Shown here piece after piece: positions 1 through 5,790 of a DNA stretch of 5,790 nucleotides. A program made the position numbers and the translations under genes. Each line of letters begins with the position of its first letter. Positions within the stretch are counted from its first letter, which is position 1. The notes under the pieces are model-generated. The model was not told where the DNA came from and ran no database searches. It saw only the letters and a program-made list of their open reading frames with translations. Source of the DNA: Chloroflexota bacterium. GTDB lineage: Bacteria; Chloroflexota; Chloroflexia; Chloroflexales; Kallotenuaceae. The stretch is taken from assembly GCA_019240175.1 (NCBI GenBank), contig JAFAYS010000448.1:1-5790 (forward strand). Direction: 5' to 3'.

Positions 1-150
1 GCGCTTGAGAAACCTCAAACGTGACGGCGATCATACTCGATCAGTCGCTATTCTTCAAGAGGAATAGCCCGCTTCTTGCATAAGAGTTTTTTATAGTAGT
101 CCCTGAGTTGACCTCAGCGGCAGTAATTGAATCGGCGCTTAATTGGGGGA
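1..150. other. Non-coding left flank of the candidate origin
   Basis: I see no supportable gene here. Two short perfect inverted repeats are visible: TTGAG/CTCAA at 5-9 and 14-18 (4-nt loop), and CTGAG/CTCAG at 103-107 and 113-117 (5-nt loop). Neither is followed by a T-tract on either strand, so neither is called a terminator. An AT-rich run around 75-97 (with a six-T tract) could be a promoter -10 region or an unwinding element. One plus-strand frame is open from position 2 to a TAG at 65-67 (21 codons). It could be the 3' tail of a gene lying left of the window, but a stretch this short is expected by chance. Confidence 0.4.
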
Positions 151-238
151 AATTTTGGATAAGTTTTCCCCACCGTTGTGGATAACTTTACTGGCTTTGA
201 TTAAGCAATTGCTAAATATGGCTTTACAAGCGCTTAAT
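135..238. repeat. GCTTAAT repeats around the left DnaA-box cluster
   Basis: The 9-mer GCGCTTAAT occurs at 135-143 and again at 230-238 in direct orientation, and its core occurs inverted as ATTAAGC at 200-206. The copies bracket the left DnaA-box cluster and fill the spacer before the right cluster. The inverted copy overlaps the 8-bp palindrome GCAATTGC at 205-212. Such short AT-rich repeats in an origin could bind an accessory initiator or mark the unwinding region, but this is inference and the match length is short enough to arise by chance. Confidence 0.3.
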
Positions 239-313
239 CTTTGTCCACAGACGACGAAAGTAATCCACGGTTTATCCCCAGCTATGTGGATAATCTGCCA
301 GGCCTGTGGAAAA
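154..313. other. Candidate replication origin (oriC-like DnaA-box cluster)
   Basis: Eight 9-mers resemble the DnaA box TTATCCACA within 160 bases. Two are perfect, both read on the minus strand: 177-185 and 285-293. Four have one mismatch: 154-162 (minus, TTATCCAAA), 241-249 (plus, TTGTCCACA), 272-280 (plus, TTATCCCCA) and 305-313 (minus, TTTTCCACA). Two have two mismatches: 164-172 (plus) and 261-269 (plus). They form a left cluster (154-185) and a right cluster (241-313) separated by about 55 bases. The right cluster reads plus, plus, plus, minus, minus, with starts 11 to 20 bases apart, near whole helical turns. By hand count 151-320 is about 58% A+T, clearly richer than the GC-rich genes alongside. 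Box clusters in an AT-rich non-coding gap are typical of bacterial oriC and of autoregulated dnaA promoters. No dnaA, dnaN, rpmH or parAB is visible, so a plasmid origin, a DnaA-titration site such as datA, or a dnaA promoter region remain possible. Confidence 0.72.
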
Positions 314-354
314 AGATTGCCACAAACTCAAGATTACGAGATCGTGACTCTCTG

Positions 355-382
355 TGTTTACCATAAATATTTGCGATATAAC
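355..382. other. AT-rich stretch, possible DNA-unwinding element
   Basis: Between the last DnaA-box-like site and the 3' end of the lipoprotein gene lies a run made almost only of A and T (core near 363-373, then GATATAA at 375-381). In an origin this would be a reasonable place for duplex unwinding. It could equally be ordinary AT-rich sequence downstream of a gene. The remaining bases to 407 show no convincing rho-independent terminator for the minus-strand gene that ends at 408. Confidence 0.3.
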
Positions 383-407
383 AGGCGAAAACAAAGCGAG
401 ACCGCGA

Positions 408-2633
408 CTACCAGGTTAGCACAAGCGTGCCGCTGGCAGCCGCGCTAAGATCGAGGTAGCGGCTTTCGCGGATCGGGATAATGGCATACTCGTGCGGCTG
501 TCCATCCAAGGTTGCCTGTATTCTGCCCGGCGCGTCCTTGGGCAGCAGCAGATGCAGATCGACACGCTCGCCGCTGCCGGTCCAGGTCAGACGCAAACCA
601 TTAGGCAGCCGCTCCCAACGATAGGCCACGTAGCCATCCGACGCGCCGTAGCGCACAATCACGCTCGCCGTGTCGACCTCACGCACACCGGTCCAGCGCG
701 GCGCGATCGTGGCCTGTGAGAAGCGCGTGCCGTCGTCGCGGATGCCCGCCGCGCCTTCGATCAGCGCCGCCAACATCGCCGACGATCCCCAGCCATCGGT
801 CGGAATCGTCTCCGCGCCGGAGATGCCCGGCTGTCCGATCGGGTGGTACCACAGGTAGGAAGCGTTAGTGCCCGCGATCAGGCTGTAGTAGCGCTGCAAA
901 ATATCGAAGCCGTAGTCCTCATAGCCGTGGCTAAACGCGCCGCGCGCCAGCTCACCACCCACCAGCGGCATGATCCCGCCGTTGACGTACTCGCCGGGAT
1001 TGTGGCCTTTGGCATTTTCGGGCATACTCGTTACGCCGGACGGAAACGGCGGATCGATCGAGTACCACTCGGCAAACGCTTGATCCGGCGACCTGCGACG
1101 GCTCTGGTACTCCGTGATGATCGCCTCGGCCTGCTCGGCTGTGAGCACCTGGCGGTTAAGCGCGTAGGTGTTGGAGAGCGACAGCTGCTGCGCCTCGTCC
1201 ACGGGCACCTCGACCGGCGTGAGATGCACCATGTGGCGATAGAACTTGCCGTTCCAGGCCAGCGCGTTGAGCCGCTCGATCAGGCCGCGTGACTCGGCAC
1301 GCCAGTGGGCTGCGCGCTCGGCATTGCCCAGATGATCGTACATGCGCGCCAGCAGATCCATCGCCTGGGCGTAGCCGGTGTTATCGCCATGAAAGATCGA
1401 CCACTTGGTCTGCTCGTCGATCCAGTGGCGCGGTGCGATATTGCCGTCGGGCGAGGTGGTGGGCGGTCCGATCTCGAAGTCCCAGGTATCAATCGTGAAG
1501 GGCCGCTTGACCAGACGATTGGTTGCATCCCAGCGCTGCGGGTCGCTCGTGGCGTAGCTCAGGCCGCGCTCCATCGCCTCCACCTGCTGCCGCAGCCAGT
1601 CGTCGTCGCCGGTCGCCTGCCACGCGCGGTACACGCCCTCGACGAACAGATACTCTAGATCGGCCTCGACCTCCTTGCGACCGTTGACCGGCCCGAAGTC
1701 GAAGCTGCCGAGATAATCGTCGAACGCGCCGTTGGGCCGCTGCAAGCGCCGGAACTGATCGAGCAGGCTGATCATGTCCTGCTCCCAGTAGGCGTAGCCC
1801 TTGCCCTGATGCACATGGTCGCGCAGCCAAAGCAAGCTGTTGTCGGGCGAGCGATAGCCGCGCACCTTTTGACCGTCAAAAGTGTACTCTGAAACGTCCT
1901 GATCCATGAAAGCCTTGACGCGCGGCACCATCTCGTCAAAGCGCGGCTGGCCCGTCGCGATCGTGGTGGTGGCGTCCAGCGTGTACACGTTCGTGCTCAC
2001 ACCGGCAATCTTGCCGTCGATCAGGATCGTCGCGCCCTGAGCGCCGAGCACACCACGGGCCACATGCTGAACTTCGGTCTGGCTGCCGCTGAGCGTGACG
2101 CTGTCGGTCCAGAACTGGCCGCGCTGATCGGCCCAAAAGATCGCCGCCGTGCCGCTGATGGCCTGGCTTTCCAGCAGCGCGCGCACAGTTTGCAGCGGCG
2201 GCACGGTTTGATCGATCGGCTTGATCGTGGCGCGTTGCTCTGACGGCAGCGCGTTTGCGCCGCGCAGAACCTCGTGCGCCGGTAGCCGCGACAGGGCCTC
2301 GTCGCCGGAAACACCGCCGAGATCCCCAAGCTTGATCGTGCCGCTGGCGTCTAGCTCAAGCCGCGCATGCTCGAAGTATTGCACCTCGACGCCGTCGACC
2401 CACAGCTGCTCGGTCAGCGGCAGGCCAAACGCTTGCGCGCCGTCGTGCTGCTGCCAGAAATCGCGAAACGCGCCGCGCAGCGTGTGGCCGTTGGCAAAGC
2501 CCAGCGCGTCGGGCCTGGGCGTGGGCGGCTCAACCGTCGGCGTGGGCGTGCTGGTGATCGGCGTGACCGAGCAGCCGACCAGCAGGCTGAGCAGAGCAAG
2601 CAGCGCGGCCAACCGCCGGATCAGTAATACCAT
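408..2633 (-). CDS. Secreted lipoprotein with six-hairpin glycosidase-like domain
   Basis: Predicted membrane-anchored extracellular glycoside hydrolase of 741 residues; bond and substrate unknown. Residues 1-21 are a lipoprotein signal: MVLLIRR, a Leu/Ala-rich core, then lipobox LVGC with Cys21 as the lipidated residue. This fixes the start at 2633; the frame stays open upstream to 2864, but that part lies inside the methyltransferase gene and reads as low-complexity Arg-rich sequence. Residues 22-42 are a Thr/Pro linker. Residues 45-96 are an FGxPLTE/VQYFEHARLEL module common in secreted Chloroflexota proteins. About 100-230 is a less clear linker or beta domain. About 232-635 looks like an (alpha/alpha)6 toroid, with LWLRDH (268-273), TWDFE (383-387), GEYVNGG (547-553) and TDGWGSSAM (612-620). 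About 640-741 looks like a C-terminal beta-sandwich. Candidate catalytic acids are D272, D385, E387 and E548; I cannot choose between them. Relatives could be GH63, GH78, GH15 or debranching-enzyme-like families. Its ATG overlaps the methyltransferase stop, so it is probably translationally coupled. Confidence 0.8.
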   Translation of the reverse strand: MVLLIRRLAALLALLSLLVGCSVTPITSTPTPTVEPPTPRPDALGFANGHTLRGAFRDFWQQHDGAQAFGLPLTEQLWVDGVEVQYFEHARLELDASGTIKLGDLGGVSGDEALSRLPAHEVLRGANALPSEQRATIKPIDQTVPPLQTVRALLESQAISGTAAIFWADQRGQFWTDSVTLSGSQTEVQHVARGVLGAQGATILIDGKIAGVSTNVYTLDATTTIATGQPRFDEMVPRVKAFMDQDVSEYTFDGQKVRGYRSPDNSLLWLRDHVHQGKGYAYWEQDMISLLDQFRRLQRPNGAFDDYLGSFDFGPVNGRKEVEADLEYLFVEGVYRAWQATGDDDWLRQQVEAMERGLSYATSDPQRWDATNRLVKRPFTIDTWDFEIGPPTTSPDGNIAPRHWIDEQTKWSIFHGDNTGYAQAMDLLARMYDHLGNAERAAHWRAESRGLIERLNALAWNGKFYRHMVHLTPVEVPVDEAQQLSLSNTYALNRQVLTAEQAEAIITEYQSRRRSPDQAFAEWYSIDPPFPSGVTSMPENAKGHNPGEYVNGGIMPLVGGELARGAFSHGYEDYGFDILQRYYSLIAGTNASYLWYHPIGQPGISGAETIPTDGWGSSAMLAALIEGAAGIRDDGTRFSQATIAPRWTGVREVDTASVIVRYGASDGYVAYRWERLPNGLRLTWTGSGERVDLHLLLPKDAPGRIQATLDGQPHEYAIIPIRESRYLDLSAAASGTLVLTW
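2621..2633 (-). other. 13-base stop/start overlap coupling two genes
   Basis: On the minus strand the lipoprotein ATG (2633-2631) sits ten bases before the methyltransferase stop TGA (2623-2621), read in a different frame. No strong Shine-Dalgarno sequence is visible just upstream of this ATG. Ribosomes finishing the methyltransferase would be placed to reinitiate here, which fits translational coupling and a single transcript. Confidence 0.65.
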
Positions 2634-3466
2634 TTGCCGTGCGGCACCAGCGCGTCGAGGTTGCGCAGCGAGCCTTTGATCGCGTCGAGATTGATGCCGG
2701 GGCCGGGCTTGACCGCGATCGTCTGCACCCAGAAGCTTTCGTCGATGATCTCGATCGGCACCAGGCCGGCCTTCTCGGTGTACAGGCGGATCTCTTCGGC
2801 GGTGCAGAATTGGTTGCGATGCGCGGGCTTGACCCGCTTTTCGCGGTGGTGATCCAGCTCCCACATAAAGCGATCCCAGCCCTCGGGATGCAGCAGATTC
2901 CAGGTATCGAAGTAGACCAGGCCGCCGGGAACCAGCACGCGCGCGATCTCTTTCAGATAAAGGAACATGTCCTCTTTGTCCATGTGGAACAGCACCAGAT
3001 GCGAGTAGGCGCGATCCATGCTGCTATCGCGCAGCGGCAGCGCGGCCCGATCCAGCTCATGAAACTGCACATTCGGCAGGTGCGCCGTGCGGCCACGCGC
3101 GATCTTGATGATCGACGAGGAAATATCTACGCCGTGCCAATGGCCCACGCGCGGCGCAAGCTCACGGCCAACCCGCGCCACGCCACAGCCGATCTCCATC
3201 ACGCGATGATTCGGCTCGATCGCCAGCGCATCAACGAGGCGCTGGGCCATCTCGCCGCCTGTGCGCTGCAGCGTGGCCTCGTCGGGCGAGCCGTTCATCA
3301 TGGTAAAAGTCCAGCCGGCATCCTTGCCGACGGCTTCCCAGGCCTGCTTGTAGCCTTTATTTTTACGCGCCGTCTCGGCGGCATAGATGCGCAGCGCGCG
3401 GATCGGATGTCGCCAGTAGCGGCCTTCGATAAACGCCCGCACCATCTTTTGGTTGATCACTGTCAT
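2621..3466 (-). CDS. Class I SAM-dependent methyltransferase
   Basis: A 281-residue cytoplasmic enzyme predicted to transfer a methyl group from S-adenosylmethionine; the acceptor is not evident. After an N-terminal region of about 85 basic and aromatic-rich residues comes a Rossmann-fold core. Motif I is EIGCGVARVG (91-100), the acidic ribose-binding position is D114 in GVDIS, a motif III-like stretch is FHELDRAALPL (135-145), motif IV is SMDRAYSHLVLFHM (149-162), and LKEIARVLVPGG (171-182) is the usual post-core helix and loop. About 100 further residues with FDTWN (186-190) probably shape the acceptor site. The ATG at 3466 is chosen because GAGG at 3475-3472 lies five bases upstream. A GTG at 3541 would extend the protein by 25 residues but would remove the promoter region and has no comparable ribosome-binding site. 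It is the first gene of the operon with the lipoprotein. Neighbouring glycan enzymes suggest a sugar or lipid-linked acceptor, but this is only inference. Confidence 0.88.
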   Translation of the reverse strand: MTVINQKMVRAFIEGRYWRHPIRALRIYAAETARKNKGYKQAWEAVGKDAGWTFTMMNGSPDEATLQRTGGEMAQRLVDALAIEPNHRVMEIGCGVARVGRELAPRVGHWHGVDISSSIIKIARGRTAHLPNVQFHELDRAALPLRDSSMDRAYSHLVLFHMDKEDMFLYLKEIARVLVPGGLVYFDTWNLLHPEGWDRFMWELDHHREKRVKPAHRNQFCTAEEIRLYTEKAGLVPIEIIDESFWVQTIAVKPGPGINLDAIKGSLRNLDALVPHGKWYY

Positions 3467-3471
3467 CGATA

Positions 3472-3475
3472 CCTC
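3472..3475 (-). promoter_or_regulatory. Ribosome-binding site of the methyltransferase
   Basis: On the minus strand GAGG (within TGAGGT) ends five bases before the ATG at 3466. It is the best Shine-Dalgarno match near any candidate start of this gene and decides the start. Confidence 0.65.
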
Positions 3476-3477
3476 AT

Positions 3478-3503
3478 GTACAATTAATCGGGCAAAATTG
3501 TAC
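3478..3503. promoter_or_regulatory. Symmetric promoter/operator between divergent genes
   Basis: A perfect 8-bp inverted repeat, GTACAATT at 3478-3485 and AATTGTAC at 3496-3503, is separated by 10 bases (half-site centres 18 bp apart). It gives a TACAAT -10-like hexamer on both strands. On the minus strand TACAAT (3502-3497) is preceded by TGG, matching an extended -10 (TGnTAnAAT), and would start transcription about 24 bases before the methyltransferase ATG. On the plus strand TACAAT (3479-3484) could serve the glycosyltransferase gene at 3544, but I see no well-placed -35 for it. The symmetry would also suit a dimeric repressor or activator binding over the minus-strand -10. Both readings are inference; the repeat itself is seen directly. 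Confidence 0.5.
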
Positions 3504-3543
3504 CATGCTCCCGACAAGCGACTGATCATCATAGGTTCCACAC

Positions 3544-5322
3544 ATGCTGCTAACCTTATTTATGGCGCTGCTCTTTCTGGTAGCCGGGCAGCTCTTGTTC
3601 GCCCTGAGTCTGCCAGCTGCTGCTGGCTTTGCGGTGCCGCTCGGCGTGGCGCTGCACCTGCTGGGCGGCGGCCTCGCCTGGCACAGCTTCCGTCGCGAAA
3701 CCTCCGCCGAGACCGAGGCTGCATCGTCGCGCCGTGCCCAGCTGCTGGCGATCGTGGCGGTCGTCGGGCTGGCTGGCCTGCTACGCTTCGTCTGGCTGGA
3801 AACGTTGCCGTATCGCATCGACGGTGATGCCGCCGCGTTTGCCGCCTCCGCCGCCAATTTTTTGCGGCCCAATCCGCCGTCGCTGCTCGATACGGGCTGG
3901 CAATCGCACACCAACGTGTATCTGTTTCTGGAATCGCTGTCGCTGCGGCTCTTCGGCCACACCGCGTTTGGCCTGCGCTTCTTTAGCGCGCTGGGCGGCA
4001 CACTGAGCGTCCTGGCGATCTTCGCGCTGGGCCGCTCGCTGTGGAATTTCTGGGTCGGCTTCTGGGCCGCGCTGATCACGGCGGTGCTGCCGTTCCATCT
4101 GGTCTTTTCGCGCGTCGGCACCGAGGTGATCCACGTGACCTGGCTGCTGCCGCTGGCGATCTTGAGCATCTGGCAGGGCTGGCGCAAAAACGACTGGCGC
4201 TGGTTCTTGCTGGGCGGCCTAGCGACTGGACTCAGCCAATATTTTTATCCCGGCGCGCGGCTGATCCCGATCCTGGCGGTGGCCCAAATCGGCCTGCTGA
4301 CGCTCTTTCCGCCTGAGGGCCAGCGCTCCTGGCGGCGCGGTGGCTGGGGCCTGCTCTGGCTGGTCGTCGGCGCGCTGGCGATCTACGGGCCGATGATTCC
4401 CTACTTCATCCGCAAGCCCGAGGTGTATAGCGCGCGTATCTCGATCGTGAGCATCTTCTCGTCGGGCTGGCTGGATCGGCAATTGGAGCAGTCTCCGTGG
4501 TGGCTTGTGCTGATCAATCAGCTGCGCAACGCGTATCTGCCCTTTTTAATGCCGCTCAAAGGCCCGGCGATCTGGTACGTCTGGCCGCAGTATCTCGGCC
4601 CGTTCGACGCGGCCCTGTTTGTGCTGGGCATGTTCGGCATATGGGCTGGGCGGCAGACGCCGCGCTGGCTCAAGCTGTTTCTGGCGCTCTACCTGCTGCT
4701 GGGCATGTTTCTGGCCGGCGTGCTCACGATCGACACGCCGATGCCGAGCCGCTACGTGATCTTTCTGCCGGCAGTCACGCTCTGCGCCGGCTACGCGCTG
4801 GACCGTTTGATCCGCGCGCTGCGACAGCCTGCTGCTCAACGGGCGCTCAAGCTAAGCCTGGCGACTGGCCTGGTTTGTCTGTATCTGGGCATCAATCTGT
4901 CGACCTATCTCCGCCACGACACCGAGGCGATCTGGGAGATCGATTACACCGGCCAGATGGCGACCTACGCCGCGCGCTACCTGCAAGCGCTGCCCGATCA
5001 AGACTTCGAGATCTTTTTCCTGAAAACCGATCTGATGTACTACGAGGCCAGTCCGGTACTAGCGTTTCTGACCAACAAGCCAGGCAACAATATTCAGAAA
5101 GAGTTCGACTGCAACGTCGTCGCCAATGTCGTGCGCAAGCCACACACGGTGTTTATTGCGCCCGAGGAGCGGCTCGACGAGCTGCGCGAGATGAGCAAGC
5201 GGCTGTCGATGTCCAAGCTTGAGGTGCTGAGCACACCACAGGATAAGCCGATCGTCGGGGTGCTGGAAGTGTGGCAGCCGGCCCAGAACGCGCCGCTCTG
5301 CCTTTCGCCTGCCGAAGATTAA
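3544..5322 (+). CDS. GT-C membrane glycosyltransferase, PMT/ArnT-like (GT39-type)
   Basis: A 592-residue polytopic membrane protein predicted to transfer a sugar from a polyprenyl-phosphate donor to an acceptor on the outer face of the membrane. Hydrophobic segments are visible near residues 4-22, 26-46, 66-82, 145-165, 168-187, 195-210, 218-232, 240-256, 267-283, 354-369, 376-396, 402-417 and 434-452. The first large external loop follows the third segment and carries D93 and D95 in RIDGDAAAFAASAANFL. This is where GT-C enzymes of this group usually have an Asp-Glu pair, so D93/D95 are the likely catalytic or metal-site acids. YPGARL (235-240) and the loop around 285-350 fit the family. Residues 455-592 form a soluble C-terminal domain, probably extracellular. 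Length and topology are normal for the family. The ATG at 3544 has a weak AGG eight bases upstream. It is divergent from the methyltransferase gene and shares its control region. Donor sugar and acceptor (protein, lipid or polymer) cannot be read. Confidence 0.83.
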   Translation: MLLTLFMALLFLVAGQLLFALSLPAAAGFAVPLGVALHLLGGGLAWHSFRRETSAETEAASSRRAQLLAIVAVVGLAGLLRFVWLETLPYRIDGDAAAFAASAANFLRPNPPSLLDTGWQSHTNVYLFLESLSLRLFGHTAFGLRFFSALGGTLSVLAIFALGRSLWNFWVGFWAALITAVLPFHLVFSRVGTEVIHVTWLLPLAILSIWQGWRKNDWRWFLLGGLATGLSQYFYPGARLIPILAVAQIGLLTLFPPEGQRSWRRGGWGLLWLVVGALAIYGPMIPYFIRKPEVYSARISIVSIFSSGWLDRQLEQSPWWLVLINQLRNAYLPFLMPLKGPAIWYVWPQYLGPFDAALFVLGMFGIWAGRQTPRWLKLFLALYLLLGMFLAGVLTIDTPMPSRYVIFLPAVTLCAGYALDRLIRALRQPAAQRALKLSLATGLVCLYLGINLSTYLRHDTEAIWEIDYTGQMATYAARYLQALPDQDFEIFFLKTDLMYYEASPVLAFLTNKPGNNIQKEFDCNVVANVVRKPHTVFIAPEERLDELREMSKRLSMSKLEVLSTPQDKPIVGVLEVWQPAQNAPLCLSPAED

Positions 5323-5423
5323 CGCCTTCTTGGTGGATCGGTTGGATCGTTGCCTGATCTTGGCTTGTGGTGAATCAATCTGTAAGTGCGTCCTGGACAT
5401 CGTCGGAATAAAGGGGTGAGGTC
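5323..5423 (+). other. Intergenic gap before the pentapeptide-repeat gene
   Basis: This 101-base gap shows no clear terminator or promoter. A weak stem, GAAG at 5314-5317 with CTTC at 5326-5329, lies across the glycosyltransferase stop but has no following T-tract. TTGTGG at 5365-5370 resembles a -35 element, yet no -10 sits at the right distance. The end of the gap (5411-5419) is the purine-rich ribosome-binding site of the next gene. Confidence 0.4.
5411..5419 (+). promoter_or_regulatory. Ribosome-binding site of the pentapeptide-repeat gene
   Basis: The purine-rich run AAGGGGTGA contains AGGGG at 5412-5416, seven bases before the ATG at 5424. It is the strongest Shine-Dalgarno-like sequence in the window and supports that start codon. 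Confidence 0.6.
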
Positions 5424-5790
5424 ATGGCAGATCGGAGACAGCTTGAAATATTGATGCGCGGTGTGGCAGCGTGGAATGCGTGGCGGGAAGAGAATCCTAG
5501 CGCGCAAGTGGATCTGCGAGGAGCTAACCTTCAGGGAGCCGACCTGCGCGGGGCATACCTGCACATGATCAACCTCCAAGCAGCCAATCTCCAGGGAGCT
5601 AATCTCTCGGGTGTGCTCCTCCTCAAGACTGACCTTCGCGGAGCCAATCTGCGCGGAGCCAACCTTCAGAAGGCCGACCTTCAGGGAACCGACTTACGCA
5701 GAGCCAACCTTCAAGGAACCAACCTGCAACAGGCCATGCTCAACCGGGCCGATCTACGCGGAGCCGACCTGCTACAGGCAGATCTCGATC
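5424..5790 (+). CDS. Pentapeptide-repeat protein (3' end beyond window)
   Basis: Partial gene: 122 codons from ATG at 5424 are open to the right edge with no stop. Residues 1-28 are an N-terminal cap containing GVAAWNAWREENP (13-25). A cap of the form 'GVxxWNxWRxxNP' followed by 'DLxGAxL' is familiar from bacterial pentapeptide-repeat proteins. From residue 29 the chain follows the A(D/N)LXX pattern without a break: Leu occupies the central position at 31, 36, 41 and every fifth residue to 121, giving 19 repeats in the visible part. This predicts a right-handed quadrilateral beta-helix of nearly five coils. There is no signal peptide, so it is probably cytoplasmic. Functions in the family range from DNA mimicry that protects gyrase (Qnr, MfpA) to uncharacterised scaffolds; nothing here points to one. 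It is co-directional with the glycosyltransferase, 101 bases downstream, and has its own ribosome-binding site. Confidence 0.93.
   Translation, partial: MADRRQLEILMRGVAAWNAWREENPSAQVDLRGANLQGADLRGAYLHMINLQAANLQGANLSGVLLLKTDLRGANLRGANLQKADLQGTDLRRANLQGTNLQQAMLNRADLRGADLLQADLD

Noticed and set aside
1..34. Minus-strand ATG at 34 open to the left edge, as a possible dnaA start
   Set aside because: Only 11 codons are visible, they do not resemble a DnaA N-terminus, and no ribosome-binding site is properly placed.
316..324. A ninth DnaA-box-like site, ATTGCCACA
   Set aside because: Three mismatches to TTATCCACA, too weak to count.
143..448. Plus-strand open frame of 101 codons with a TTG start
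   Set aside because: It runs straight through the DnaA-box cluster, has no recognisable motif, and overlaps the conserved C-terminus of the lipoprotein gene. Its residues simply reflect repeated TGTGGA/TCCACA words.
2634..2864. Upstream extension of the lipoprotein frame to an ATG at 2864
   Set aside because: The extra 77 residues are Arg-rich shadow sequence of the methyltransferase gene, and they would bury a clear signal peptide and lipobox inside the protein.
2639..3487. Long plus-strand open frame of 282 codons opposite the methyltransferase
   Set aside because: It is the antisense shadow of a gene with clear SAM-binding motifs; the product is Arg/His/Ala-rich with no family resemblance, as expected in GC-rich DNA.
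3467..3541. GTG start at 3541 extending the methyltransferase by 25 residues
   Set aside because: It would swallow the promoter/operator region, and the ATG at 3466 has a good GAGG five bases upstream.
3474..4187. Minus-strand open frame opposite the start of the GT-C gene
   Set aside because: It is antisense to well-formed membrane segments, is Ser/Arg-rich with no motif, and is best explained by high-GC frame openness.
5311..5333. Possible terminator after the glycosyltransferase gene
   Set aside because: The stem is only four base pairs plus a bulged pair and lacks a T-tract.

Overview
The window looks like a piece of a GC-rich bacterial chromosome, most likely from the phylum Chloroflexota. 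The main reason is the lipoprotein at 408-2633. Behind its lipobox it has a Thr/Pro-rich linker and a module of the type 'GHTLxGxFxxFWxxxGGxxxFGxPLTE...VQYFEHARLEL', which I know as a recurrent module of secreted Chloroflexota proteins. This assignment rests on recall of a family pattern, not on a search. No rRNA, tRNA, CRISPR array or insertion sequence was recognised.

Layout. Positions 1-407 hold no convincing gene. Within them, 154-313 is a relatively AT-rich stretch packed with DnaA-box-like 9-mers: two perfect TTATCCACA matches and six near matches, in two clusters. It is the best candidate in the window for a replication origin (oriC) or a DnaA-regulated control region. Positions 3466 down to 408 on the minus strand are a two-gene operon: a class I SAM-dependent methyltransferase, then a lipoprotein with a six-hairpin glycosidase-like domain. 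The two reading frames overlap by 13 bases. Positions 3467-3543 form a short divergent promoter region with a perfect 8-bp inverted repeat, GTACAATT-N10-AATTGTAC, which places a TACAAT -10-like hexamer on each strand. Positions 3544-5322 on the plus strand encode a polytopic GT-C glycosyltransferase of the PMT/ArnT-like (GT39-type) group. From 5424 a pentapeptide-repeat protein begins with a good ribosome-binding site and runs off the right edge; 122 codons and 19 uninterrupted repeats are visible.

How the genes may work together. A lipid-linked-sugar glycosyltransferase, a methyltransferase and a surface-anchored glycosidase-like lipoprotein share one divergent control region, which suggests a small cell-envelope glycan module. 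This is inferred from context; no substrate can be read from the sequence. The pentapeptide-repeat gene has no evident link to it. The operon at 408-3466 is transcribed towards the candidate origin. If the origin is real, dnaA would have to lie left of position 1, because it is not in this window.
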